This document shows, piece after piece, positions 1-8,538 of a DNA stretch of 44,224 nucleotides. This DNA is from JAPLDA01 sp043783155 (GTDB lineage: Bacteria > Bacteroidota > Bacteroidia > AKYH767-A > 2013-40CM-41-45). Where the stretch lies: positions 1 to 44,224 of the forward strand of contig JAYVZS010000003.1 of the NCBI GenBank assembly GCA_043783155.1, read 5' to 3'. The position numbers were made by a program, and so were the translations under genes. The notes under the pieces are model-generated. The model searched no databases. It was not told the origin of the DNA and worked only from the letters and a program-made list of their open reading frames with translations. Positions within the stretch are counted from its first letter, which is position 1. Every line of letters starts with the position of its first letter.

Positions 1-405
1 GGGTACAGTTTCTTTAAACGCTTGAAGGATATTCTTTCATGCGTTTTTTGTTTTTCCTCTTGTTCCGTTTCTTCAGATTTTTTTGCTCTCCCAAACGAAG
101 AATATCTGACATTGTTTTTTTACCCGCCGGACTGTAAATTACTAATCGACTCAAATCTCCACAATTATTTCCTGTCATTACTTTTTTGTTTTCTCTTTAA
201 TTTTTTGGCAGACAATGATTTGATTTTTTAATAGCGATAAGAAATCACCTGCTTTTTATTCATAATTCCTTCCAAACAGAAAAGGTGTAAGCAATCGGTT
301 GTTTTCGTAAAAACAATCTGACCAATTATCGTAAGATCCAATTGATTTTAATGACACATCTGTTTGAAATTGTTTGTCGCCATCAAAAAGAATAAAAACG
401 ATTCG
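1..405. other. AT-rich non-coding leader
   Basis: No convincing gene was seen. A 69-codon frame from a TTG at 22 is rich in Phe, Leu, Ser and Cys, looks like a chance reading of T-rich DNA and has no recognisable domain. The last ~100 bases should hold the promoter of the following T9SS gene, but no good TAnnTTTG element could be picked out. Confidence 0.5.
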
Positions 406-897
406 ATGAAATTATACAAAACATATTTTACCATTTTATATTTTTTCACCTCGGGAATAACTGTCCTCTATGCTCAGAGTGATGTTGTTGCAGCTGGTGG
501 CCGCGCAACGGGAACAGGAGGAAATGTGAGTTATTCCATTGGACAGGTAAATTATATAAACAGCAAAAACAGCAATGGAAAAATTACACAGGGTGTACAA
601 CAGCCCTATGAAATTTTTGTTGAAGAAGGAGAAACTCAAAAGGGAATTCAATTAGTGGTATCAGCATATCCCAATCCTGCAAACGGTTTTGTGACACTGA
701 AAATTGAAGCTGGCCCATTGGAAAATTTAGAGTATGCGGTCTATGATGAACAAGGAAAAGAAATGACTCGTCAAATAATAGCGGCTCGGGAAACCAATAT
801 TTCATTGCTTAAAAAAAGTTATGCCATTTATATTATAAGAGTTTTTAATAATAATCATAAAGTGAAGTCTTTCAAAATTATAAATAATAAACAATAG
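406..897 (+). CDS. Small secreted protein with T9SS C-terminal sorting domain
   Basis: A 163-residue exported protein. An N-terminal hydrophobic stretch ending near YAQS is a signal peptide. The next segment (SDVVAAGGRATGTGG, then SYSIGQVNY) is a short conserved head often seen in Bacteroidota proteins encoded beside collagen or tail-fibre-like genes. The last ~80 residues, from AYPNPANGFVTLKIE, are a type A T9SS sorting domain, normally removed as the protein is secreted and attached to the cell surface. The ATG at 406 is preferred over a TTG at 364, because translation from 406 puts the signal peptide at the N-terminus. The stop is 37 bases before the collagen-like gene, so the two are probably co-transcribed. 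There is no catalytic domain; a role as a small surface partner is inference. Confidence 0.8.
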   Translation: MKLYKTYFTILYFFTSGITVLYAQSDVVAAGGRATGTGGNVSYSIGQVNYINSKNSNGKITQGVQQPYEIFVEEGETQKGIQLVVSAYPNPANGFVTLKIEAGPLENLEYAVYDEQGKEMTRQIIAARETNISLLKKSYAIYIIRVFNNNHKVKSFKIINNKQ

Positions 898-934
898 AGA
901 ACAAATCAGTCCGCTTATATATAAATTAATAGAA

Positions 935-3900
935 ATGAAAAAAAAATCATTACTTTTTGCTTTGTTATTTTTATTGGCATCTTGCGTATTTGCGCAGGCA
1001 CCAAAGAAAATAAGTTTTCAGGCTGTCATCAGGGATAGCGAAAACAATCTTGTCGCCAATTCAAATGTGGGAATCAGAATCAGTGTTCTTCAATATCTGC
1101 CTACCGGGAGTCCGGTATTTATAGAAAGTCAATCGGCCTCCACAAATGAAAATGGACTAGTAAGCATTGAAATCGGAAGTGGTATTCCTGATTTTGGAGC
1201 ATTTCAAAACATTGACTGGTCGCAGGGTCCTTATTTCATTAAAACAGAAACTGATCCTCATGGAGGAAATAATTATTCCATTTCCGGAACTCAGCAATTG
1301 CTAAGCGTGCCATTTGCATTATATGCAGAAAACTCAGGCAGCACAATTGCAGGTCCAATGGGCCCTCCTGGTCCTTTGGGGCCTGCCGGTGTTGACGGAA
1401 CAAATGGGATTGACGGACAAAACGGTGCTCCTGGTCCGCAAGGTGTTGCCGGGCCACAAGGCCCGATTGGCTTAACTGGTGCTACAGGCTCTGATGGACC
1501 GACCGGACTAACCGGTTCACAGGGCATTGCCGGACCGCAAGGTCCAATTGGTTTGACAGGTGCAACCGGTGCCGACGGGCCAAATGGCCCGCAAGGTGTT
1601 GCTGGTGCTCAAGGGCCCATTGGCTTAACTGGTGCAACGGGTGCTGATGGGCCAAACGGTCTAACAGGTTCTCAAGGTATCGCAGGTCCGCAAGGGCCAA
1701 TTGGTTTAACGGGTGCAACGGGTGCTGACGGTCCTACCGGTCTAACAGGTTCTCAAGGTATTGCAGGTCCGCAAGGTCCCATTGGTTTAACGGGTGCAAC
1801 GGGTGCTGACGGGCCAAACGGTCCGCAAGGAGTTGCCGGTGCACAAGGTCCTATTGGTCTTACTGGTGCAACGGGTGCCGATGGTCCAAATGGTCCGCAA
1901 GGTGTTGCCGGTCCGCAAGGATCTGTAGGTTCTCAAGGTCCAATCGGTGTAGCTGGGCCGCAAGGAATAGCTGGGCCGCAAGGTCCCATTGGTTTAACGG
2001 GTGCAACGGGTGCCAACGGTCCAAATGGTCCGCAGGGTATTACGGGTCCTCAAGGTCCGATTGGTTTAACAGGCGCTACCGGTGCGACGGGTCCAACGGG
2101 AGCTACAGGTGCACAAGGTATTGCAGGTGCACAAGGTCCGATTGGTTTAACTGGTGCGACGGGGGCTGATGGCCCTAATGGTCCACAGGGTATTACAGGT
2201 CCGCAAGGTCCAATTGGTTTAGTAGGTGCAACAGGGCCTCAAGGAAATCCAGGTTTAGATGGACTGACTTCACTGAATGGATTAACGGGACCCATTACTT
2301 TATTTGGAACAAATAATCAAGTAAATGTTAGCGTTAATCCCGGTGCTGGTGCTGTTATATTTTCGACTCCACAGAATATTCACACGGGGGCGACACCTAC
2401 GTTTTTAGGCCTCACACTTTCTTCTTTTGCAAGCAATGGTGGTCCACTCTATACGAACACCAGTGGTGTACTTACCCAGACAGCAGCCGGAACTGTAACA
2501 CAGGTGTTACATGGTGGAACCAATCCATCGTTCAGTGCAATTACTCTCACCACTGATGTAACGGGTGTATTACCATCTGCTAACGGAGGAACAGGTGTAA
2601 ACAACGGAAGCAGCACAATTACGCTTGGAGGAAATCTAATAACTTCAGGTGCCAATCCGTTGACATTTACAACCACGGGTGCCACTAATGTAACGTTGCC
2701 AACTTCCGGAACCCTTATTAATTCATCTGAAACAACTTTATCATCCTTATCAACTGTCGGAACGATTACAACAGGAACATGGAATGCAACAAAGATTGGT
2801 CTTGCATACGGAGGAACCAATACAGATTTATCTGGAGGAGCTGCTGTCGGAGATATGCTCTTTGCAAATGCGGCTTCGTCTTTTGCGCGACTGGCTGATG
2901 TGGCAACAGGAAATTGTCTAATCAGCGGCGGGATCGGTGTTGCGCCTTCCTGGGGAAAAATATCGCTGAGCACTCACATCACAGGAATATTAGATGTCGC
3001 CAATGGAGGAACAGGCCTTAGCACTCCGCCATCGAATGGAAACCTCCTCATCGGAGACGGAACTGACTTCATGCTGGCCGGACTGACCGGAACTGCCAAC
3101 CAGGTGACTGTTACCAATGGAGCCGGCACCATTACGTTGTCGACACCACAGAATATCCACACGGCAGCGACACCTACATTTTCTGGTCTCACCTTATCTT
3201 CTTTTGCAATGAATGGTGGCCCGCTCTATACCAATGCCAGTGGAATACTTGCTCAGGCAACAGCCGGAACTGCGATACAGGTATTGCACGGCGGAGTAAA
3301 TCCATCATTCAGCGCATTGAGTCTGACAACCGATGCAACCGGTATATTACCATCAACTAATGGAGGAACAGGAGTTAACAATGGAGGAAGCACCATTACA
3401 CTTGGAGGAAATTTAGCAACTTCCGGAGCCAATGCGTTGACGTTTACCACAACGGGTGCAACCAATGTAACGCTGCCTACTTCAGGAACACTTGTTAATT
3501 CAGCAGTAACAACTTTATCATCTTTGGCAAGCGTTGGTACAATCACAACAGGAACCTGGAATGCAAACACAATCGGAGTTGGTTACGGCGGAACGGGGGT
3601 TGGTACGACACCAGCAAATGGAAACCTGTTAATCGGAAACGGAACCAACTATGCAGTTGCAGGTATAACCGGTACTGCTAACCAGGTAATTGTTACCAAT
3701 GGTTCAGGTACCATTACTTTATCAACGCCACAGAATATTCACACAGCTGCGATACCTACTTTTGCCGGTCTCACCCTTTCTTCTTACTCAAGCAATGGTG
3801 GACCACTTTACACCAATGCCAGCGGATTTATTTCGCAGGCAGCAGCCGGAACTGGTGTACAGGTTTTGCATGGTGGAACAACTCCGTCATTTAGCGCATT

Positions 3901-4873
3901 GACGCTGACTACAGATGTTGCCGGTGTCTTACCTTCTGCAAATGGAGGAACCGGCGTTAACAACGGAGCAAGCACCATTACACTTGGTGGAAGTTTAACA
4001 ACTTCCGGTGCCAATGCATTGACATTAACCACTACGGGCGCTACCAGCGTAACACTACCGACTTCAGGAACCCTTGTGAATTCGGCGGTGACAACCTTAT
4101 CCTCTTTAGCAAGCATCGGAACTGTTACAACCGGTGCGTGGAATGCAACCAAGATTGGTCTGGCATACGGAGGAACCAACACGGATTTATCATCAGGCGG
4201 AGCAACGGGAGATATGCTCTTTGCCAATTCAGCTAACACGTTTGCACGAATTGCCGATGTAGCAACTGGCAATAGCTTAATCAGTGGCGGTGTTGGTATA
4301 TCACCTTCGTGGGGTAAGATTGGATTAGCAACACATGTATCAGGAACCTTACCTGTTGCAAATGGCGGTACAGGCCAAACATCTTTTATTGATGGAGAAT
4401 TAATGATTGGAAACTCTGTTGGAAATACAATCACTAAAGCAACTTTAACTGCGGGAACGGGAATTACCATTACAAATGGTAATGGCTCAGTTACAATTAC
4501 CAATAACTTAGCAAACAATATTACCATGGTGAATGGAACTTCAACCTTAACAACAACCAGCATAACCGATGTTGCTTTACCAACTCCTATGTCGGTTACA
4601 CCCGGTGCCGGAGATTACCTCGTAACTTTTACTGGTAATGTTTCTAACTCAAACACTGACAAAGCAGTAATTATGTCTATTTATAGTAACGGAACTCAAC
4701 TTCCATACACTGAAATGACGTATCAAGGTCAGGGGAATGACAAGAATCAAATTGCAATGAATGCATACGTCACCGGATTAGGAGCCGGCCAGGCAATAGA
4801 CATCAGGTGGAGAGTTCAGGCAAATACTGGTACCGTAACAAACAGGTGCATGATTGTTCAAAAAGTAAATTAA
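935..4873 (+). CDS. Collagen-like / tail-fibre-like surface protein
   Basis: A 1312-residue exported fibrous protein. Residues 1-22 are a signal peptide; the sequence allows cleavage after VFA, but LASC at 14-17 could also be read as a lipobox. Residues ~24-135 form the Bacteroidota domain that begins KISFQAVIRDSENNLV and ends near VPFALYAENS. Residues ~140-445 are about 102 Gly-X-Y triplets, lysine-free, built from GPQGPIGLTGATGADGPNG cassettes. Residues ~475-1150 hold about three copies of a long repeat with NIHTGATPTF, GPLYTN, LPSANGGTGVNN and TLPTSGTL motifs, as in phage-fibre-like surface proteins. The last ~110 residues (SVTPGAGDYLVTFTGN to the end) look like a compact beta-sandwich head of C1q type. 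Unlike its small upstream partner it has no T9SS tail. Adhesion or surface-fibre function is inferred from architecture. Confidence 0.85.
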   Translation: MKKKSLLFALLFLLASCVFAQAPKKISFQAVIRDSENNLVANSNVGIRISVLQYLPTGSPVFIESQSASTNENGLVSIEIGSGIPDFGAFQNIDWSQGPYFIKTETDPHGGNNYSISGTQQLLSVPFALYAENSGSTIAGPMGPPGPLGPAGVDGTNGIDGQNGAPGPQGVAGPQGPIGLTGATGSDGPTGLTGSQGIAGPQGPIGLTGATGADGPNGPQGVAGAQGPIGLTGATGADGPNGLTGSQGIAGPQGPIGLTGATGADGPTGLTGSQGIAGPQGPIGLTGATGADGPNGPQGVAGAQGPIGLTGATGADGPNGPQGVAGPQGSVGSQGPIGVAGPQGIAGPQGPIGLTGATGANGPNGPQGITGPQGPIGLTGATGATGPTGATGAQGIAGAQGPIGLTGATGADGPNGPQGITGPQGPIGLVGATGPQGNPGLDGLTSLNGLTGPITLFGTNNQVNVSVNPGAGAVIFSTPQNIHTGATPTFLGLTLSSFASNGGPLYTNTSGVLTQTAAGTVTQVLHGGTNPSFSAITLTTDVTGVLPSANGGTGVNNGSSTITLGGNLITSGANPLTFTTTGATNVTLPTSGTLINSSETTLSSLSTVGTITTGTWNATKIGLAYGGTNTDLSGGAAVGDMLFANAASSFARLADVATGNCLISGGIGVAPSWGKISLSTHITGILDVANGGTGLSTPPSNGNLLIGDGTDFMLAGLTGTANQVTVTNGAGTITLSTPQNIHTAATPTFSGLTLSSFAMNGGPLYTNASGILAQATAGTAIQVLHGGVNPSFSALSLTTDATGILPSTNGGTGVNNGGSTITLGGNLATSGANALTFTTTGATNVTLPTSGTLVNSAVTTLSSLASVGTITTGTWNANTIGVGYGGTGVGTTPANGNLLIGNGTNYAVAGITGTANQVIVTNGSGTITLSTPQNIHTAAIPTFAGLTLSSYSSNGGPLYTNASGFISQAAAGTGVQVLHGGTTPSFSALTLTTDVAGVLPSANGGTGVNNGASTITLGGSLTTSGANALTLTTTGATSVTLPTSGTLVNSAVTTLSSLASIGTVTTGAWNATKIGLAYGGTNTDLSSGGATGDMLFANSANTFARIADVATGNSLISGGVGISPSWGKIGLATHVSGTLPVANGGTGQTSFIDGELMIGNSVGNTITKATLTAGTGITITNGNGSVTITNNLANNITMVNGTSTLTTTSITDVALPTPMSVTPGAGDYLVTFTGNVSNSNTDKAVIMSIYSNGTQLPYTEMTYQGQGNDKNQIAMNAYVTGLGAGQAIDIRWRVQANTGTVTNRCMIVQKVN
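1352..2269 (+). repeat. Gly-X-Y collagen-like coding repeat
   Basis: About 306 codons read as uninterrupted Gly-X-Y triplets. Cassettes encoding PIGLTGATGADGPNG recur with small synonymous changes, so the DNA is internally repetitive and may change length by slippage or recombination. No codon here encodes lysine. Confidence 0.85.
2363..4390 (+). repeat. Long tail-fibre-like coding repeats (three copies)
   Basis: The sequence around CCACAGAATATTCACAC recurs near 2370, 3148 and 3729. It starts three related units of ~580-780 bases with the same motif order (NIHT, GPLYTN, LPSxNGGTG, TLPTSGTL, TGxWNA). Units one and three also share an insert with AYGGTNTDLS and SWGKI. Copies are diverged rather than identical. 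Confidence 0.75.
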
Positions 4874-4946
4874 ATTTTGAGTCTTTCAGTTGAAAGAAAT
4901 AATGACCAATCTAATTCCGCTCTGTTAATCTGAAACGCAGTACCAA

Positions 4947-4991
4947 TTCATCAAAACACTTAGCTGAGAATTGGCTAAGTGTTTTGATGAA
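4947..4991. terminator. Bidirectional hairpin between convergent genes
   Basis: A perfect 18-base inverted repeat (4947-4964 with 4974-4991) around a 9-base loop lies between the stop of the collagen-like gene and the stop of the facing beta-barrel gene. AT-rich stem ends give short T runs on both strands, so it likely stops transcription from both sides. Confidence 0.8.
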
Positions 4992-5011
4992 ACAAGTTTC
5001 TGTTGAATGGA

Positions 5012-5524
5012 TCAGAACACAAACCTGAAACTTAAAGCACCGTCAAAATAACCTGAAGTGCCGTTAAAGAAATCAACGAAGGGTTTTATATCGAGACTTA
5101 CATTAACAGGAGCTTTGTTGAATTTATAGTCAAGACCTATGATAAAATCGAGCCCGCCTACAGAAGCGCTCTCCCCTTCTCTTTCCACATAATAAATATT
5201 CCCATGACCGTGTACGGTATAGTAATAACCACCGTAGCTGAAAAAGCCAATGTGAGCACCTCCTCCGTAAAACCATTTCAGACCTTGCGCTGACGGAATG
5301 TTCTCATGCTTTTCATAGAGCCCGGTAATGACAGTGCTTCTGTATCCAAAACTCATAATGCCTTCAAGGGCTCCATCCGAATTAATAAAGTGCTTTACGG
5401 TGAGTCCGCTGGTCAGGCCTCCGGCACGGAATCCAAATTCAGTTTTGTAATCCTGAGCTTTCAACGAAATGGAAATTGCAATTGCTGCAATGAATACGAT
5501 CACTAATTTTCTAAGTGTTTTCAT
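5012..5524 (-). CDS. Small outer-membrane beta-barrel protein
   Basis: A 170-residue exported protein. Residues 1-23 are a signal peptide ending in SLKAQ. The remainder alternates polar and hydrophobic residues, is rich in Gly, Tyr and Phe, and ends in phenylalanine (SFRFVF), as outer-membrane barrels do. The FGFRAGG start of the mature protein and GLDYKFN near the end are typical of small Bacteroidota barrels of the porin or OmpA-like fold. No OmpA peptidoglycan-binding domain is present. The gene stands alone, facing the collagen-like gene across a strong hairpin. Function beyond membrane location is unknown. Confidence 0.75.
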   Translation of the reverse strand: MKTLRKLVIVFIAAIAISISLKAQDYKTEFGFRAGGLTSGLTVKHFINSDGALEGIMSFGYRSTVITGLYEKHENIPSAQGLKWFYGGGAHIGFFSYGGYYYTVHGHGNIYYVEREGESASVGGLDFIIGLDYKFNKAPVNVSLDIKPFVDFFNGTSGYFDGALSFRFVF

Positions 5525-5743
5525 CTCTGTCGGTTTTTATATTTGCAATGAATCTGTTTTCAAGATTCATTCCCACTACACATATTTTAAAAACATCTTT
5601 CCGCTTGCCGCATTTTTTTTGAAAAGCAAATCATTCCAAATCGGATGTATAGACTCACCGGGTAACACTTTTCTCAAGATGCTGAATTATATTCCCATTG
5701 AACAATCCTGTGAGTTATAATTATTCAGCTAAAAGAGACGAAT

Positions 5744-6127
5744 CTAGTTTCTCATAACAGGAACCAATGAGGTAATCTCATATACCATCACCTCACCTTT
5801 AAGAGGAAAATGCATCATGACTTCAGCATGTTCAAAATGCATATTGTATGGATAACATGTCACGGTTCCGTCTCCAAGATACACATCATCATTATAAACT
5901 TTCACCTGCTGGCCTGCAAAGACCAGTATGTCATTCAACCGTTCCGTATATACCAGTTCATCCACGTCAATGACAACCAATTCCATCAGCATATCATGAT
6001 CGACATCATCGTCGTCATAAATACGTTTATACAACAAAGGAGCGACATGCAATTCACCGTTAATAAGACACCCATACGTATCGCCGGTAAGTGTCGGGTC
6101 GGGTACTATCGAAATGTTCTTTTTCAT
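5744..6127 (-). CDS. Hypothetical protein, acidic
   Basis: A 127-residue protein that I do not recognise. It has no signal peptide, membrane segment or known motif. It is acidic, with a DDDDVDHD run at residues ~38-45, and looks mostly beta-stranded (LVVIDVDELVY, DILVFAGQQVKVY, GEVMVYEITSLVPV). An ATG start, sensible length and protein-like composition support it as a real cytosolic protein. It lies ~220 bases upstream of the beta-barrel gene on the same strand, too far to assume an operon. Confidence 0.6.
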   Translation of the reverse strand: MKKNISIVPDPTLTGDTYGCLINGELHVAPLLYKRIYDDDDVDHDMLMELVVIDVDELVYTERLNDILVFAGQQVKVYNDDVYLGDGTVTCYPYNMHFEHAEVMMHFPLKGEVMVYEITSLVPVMRN

Positions 6128-6566
6128 GCTTCCTGTTTTGCAACTTCAATACCATAAAAAAGTACGCGACTCATTTTGATCGTAATTATTTTTCTTAATG
6201 ACCTTCGTGCATTTGCGAGAATTTTTTTTCATACAAAGATGTAAAACCCGAAAGAGATTCTTTGGTTTTTTCGTCCGATTTTTTCTAATCCTATTCCGGG
6301 AAGTTCTTAGAGAATGCTTGCATGAGTAAATCAGACAATTTATTAAACATCATTCCGCATGAAACTTTTTAGCAAAAAGCAGTAGCCATAAATAAGGCAT
6401 GCTGGTTTTGAAAAATACAGTTTTGAGTGAAATATATTCTTCCAGCATGACGCATAACTCAGAGCCGTCTAAAAATAGTTTTAAAATAATCCGGTTACCT
6501 AATGACGAAAAAAAGAGCACCATCAAAATGACGCTGCCCTTTATATTTTATAGCGAATCACTCTCC
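6128..6566. other. Intergenic region with a terminator
   Basis: AT-rich spacer between two minus-strand genes. It holds the terminator of the lysyl oxidase gene at 6508-6539 and presumably the promoter of the 127-residue gene near 6130-6230, although no clean TAnnTTTG element was found there. A plus-strand frame overlapping the end of the lysyl oxidase gene is judged a shadow. Confidence 0.5.
6508..6539 (-). terminator. Intrinsic terminator of the lysyl oxidase gene
   Basis: Read on the minus strand, GGGCAGCGTCA and TGATGGTGCTC form an 11-base stem with one mismatch and two G-U pairs around a TTT loop, followed directly by seven T. It sits 28 bases beyond the stop codon. Confidence 0.75.
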
Positions 6567-8402
6567 CTAATTAATAATCTCAATTATTTTTGTGAGACTA
6601 TTTCCCTTCGTCGAAAGTTTCAGGAAATATGTACCTGCATTAATTCCTTTTTCCCTCGGATTGAGTTTTATTACATGCGATCCCAGGATTTCATCTTTGC
6701 TCACAATCGTTTCAATCTTTTTACCGACGATGTCGAACAACTCAATTTGAATATGATCCGATTTTGAAAGATAATAATTGATGTCCATCATATCTTTCGA
6801 GGGATTCGGCACCGGGTTCATGGATACATCGGCAGAAGATACCTGGTTAATTCCAACCGTTGTTAAATTTATCGAATCAGTATGTGAAAAAATTCCCGCA
6901 CCGCAAGGACTGTTCACCGTGAGTGTAATTATATAGTTTCCTGTTGTTGCATAATTATGTGTCACCGGGCTGCTATCTGAAACCGTTCCGGTTCCGTCAC
7001 CGAAGTCCCATGTATAAGATGTCGCATTCACCAGATTGGTTGCAAGCACCGTTGTCTGAATTCCGTTTATCACACTGTTAAAATCTGCTGTCGGATTTTG
7101 CAAATGAAGAGAGACCGGAACCGCTGCCCAGTTATTCGATTCATTTGTTTCAAGCATGTTGCTGTCGGGATCTGTAATAGAAACAATATAATAATCACCG
7201 TTACAAACTCCTGTAAGATCGATTCCGGTATTGAGTCCGGCTACATATATATCCAGCTTGCCTACATAAATTCCCTGGTGAAGTGTGCACCCCGTATAAA
7301 ATCCAAAACCCGCGTTGTGAATGTCGGCCTGCGAAAGTGCTGTACCCGCCGTATCCACGCAATATCCGGGTTCAGCATCACAATCACCGAGATTGACTAA
7401 ACAAAAACTTGTTTTTGTGCCTGTCCCGACAATCGGCCAGGTAGTCGCATCCGTGTTAGCTGTTGGTGTACGCAAACTAAACGCCGCCCAATTGTCGACA
7501 TGTATATGACCGTGACCAGAATGGTAACTCATGTATCCCGCTTTTCGTGTATAGCTTGTTAACGTATCAGAGACATTCGGTTTATGATACACGACCTGAT
7601 TCACAATTTGTTTTACAGGAACGTTTCCGGGACAATTAGCAGTAGAGCAGGGAACAAGCGTTGTTCCGCAATAGCAACTGTCAACTCCAATAATTTCGAG
7701 CGGTCCCCAGCCGATGTTGGGTGTTGCATTATCAAAATTTAGGTTGCCCGGAGTTTCTTTGGTTGAATAATGCGTAACTGTATCAATGTCTTTGCTGATA
7801 CTTCTTGCTGACGACGTCATATCAGGAAGTAAGTCGCACGGAGGAGGGAGACCATTCGGACAATCGCAGAATGAACAAAGAATGGGAGGAGGTCCGGGAT
7901 CTGCAGGAGGATTGGTTCCAAACGTAAGTGAAAAAACATGAACGTTTCCGGTATCCACATTTGCCTGGTCCTGTACCATAAATTTCCAGACGCCATTTGG
8001 ATTCTGACCGTTATTTAATTGGTTCAGCGATTCCAAAGGAATCCAACTACCGGTAAAAGGGGCGCTGCCGTTCGCAAGAAAACCATTCGCACCGTTTTCC
8101 GCTAAACATGTTCCTGTAAAATTATGACCGTTTCCACCAATCCTGTTCGCAATAAAAATAGTGTTCCCGTTAGGAGATTTAAGGCGGATCTCAAGATCAC
8201 CGACATACGTATGAGTAATAGCGAAACACAATCCGGATAAACCGAACGCCGAATCAATGGAAGCGGGTAGCCCGGAAACAACCAATGAATCAAATACTTC
8301 AGGACCATTATCAGGAATCTGAACAACCGTTGATGTAGTGAACGTTTGTGAAAACGAGGAGACAGAAAATAAAAAGAAAAACGGGAGTAGGATTTTTTTC
8401 AT
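6567..8402 (-). CDS. Secreted lysyl oxidase with P-domain, PKD and T9SS tail
   Basis: A 611-residue secreted copper amine oxidase of the lysyl oxidase family. Order: signal peptide (1-19); proprotein-convertase P-domain (~22-162, with DLEIRLKSPNG and GVWKFMVQD); Cys/Pro-rich linker (~163-190); lysyl oxidase domain (~192-435); PKD domain (~437-515, TWDFGDG); T9SS sorting domain (~525-611). In the LOX core HSGHGHIH (His294, 297, 299, 301) matches the copper site HSCHQHYH of human LOX. Lys330 in TKTSFCL matches human Lys320, and Tyr386 in GKLDIY matches human Tyr355, the pair that forms lysyl tyrosylquinone. The enzyme is therefore probably active, oxidising lysine side chains or other primary amines outside the cell. 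It has its own promoter and terminator. The natural substrate is unknown. Confidence 0.88.
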   Translation of the reverse strand: MKKILLPFFFLFSVSSFSQTFTTSTVVQIPDNGPEVFDSLVVSGLPASIDSAFGLSGLCFAITHTYVGDLEIRLKSPNGNTIFIANRIGGNGHNFTGTCLAENGANGFLANGSAPFTGSWIPLESLNQLNNGQNPNGVWKFMVQDQANVDTGNVHVFSLTFGTNPPADPGPPPILCSFCDCPNGLPPPCDLLPDMTSSARSISKDIDTVTHYSTKETPGNLNFDNATPNIGWGPLEIIGVDSCYCGTTLVPCSTANCPGNVPVKQIVNQVVYHKPNVSDTLTSYTRKAGYMSYHSGHGHIHVDNWAAFSLRTPTANTDATTWPIVGTGTKTSFCLVNLGDCDAEPGYCVDTAGTALSQADIHNAGFGFYTGCTLHQGIYVGKLDIYVAGLNTGIDLTGVCNGDYYIVSITDPDSNMLETNESNNWAAVPVSLHLQNPTADFNSVINGIQTTVLATNLVNATSYTWDFGDGTGTVSDSSPVTHNYATTGNYIITLTVNSPCGAGIFSHTDSINLTTVGINQVSSADVSMNPVPNPSKDMMDINYYLSKSDHIQIELFDIVGKKIETIVSKDEILGSHVIKLNPREKGINAGTYFLKLSTKGNSLTKIIEIIN

Positions 8403-8424
8403 TGTATGAATTTGTTTGAGTTAA

Positions 8425-8455
8425 CAAAAATAGCGATTAAGTATAGAACCGGCAA
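8425..8455 (-). promoter_or_regulatory. Promoter of the lysyl oxidase gene
   Basis: Read on the minus strand, TTG (8455-8453), a 20-base spacer and TATTTTTG (8432-8425) fit the Bacteroidota primary sigma consensus TTG-N19/20-TAnnTTTG. The predicted start of transcription lies ~15-20 bases before the ATG at 8402. Confidence 0.65.
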
Positions 8456-8501
8456 GAGCCCGGCTGACTATGTGATTCACGGTTTGGGGACACCTGTAGC
8501 C

Positions 8502-8538
8502 AAAAAAAAGACAACTCCATTTTGAAGTTGCCCTTTTT
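8502..8538 (-). terminator. Intrinsic terminator with G-U-rich stem
   Basis: On the minus strand GGGCAACTTCA pairs with TGGAGTTGTC around an AAA loop through standard and G-U pairs and is followed by eight T. The opposite strand would have three A-C mismatches, so the sequence favours minus-strand RNA. It lies ~330 bases beyond xdhC and may end either that transcript or a small RNA. Confidence 0.7.

Noticed and set aside
22..231. Open frame of 69 codons at the window start
   Set aside because: TTG start, T-rich composition and no protein-like pattern.
3808..4563. Long minus-strand frame (251 codons) inside the collagen-like gene, with similar ones at 2449-2973 and 3253-3570
   Set aside because: Mirror of the Thr/Ala/Gly-rich repeat coding on the plus strand; valine- and proline-rich with no domain.
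935..4873. Prophage tail-fibre gene
   Set aside because: The repeats look fibre-like, but there is a signal peptide, a Bacteroidota surface N-terminal domain and no other phage gene nearby.
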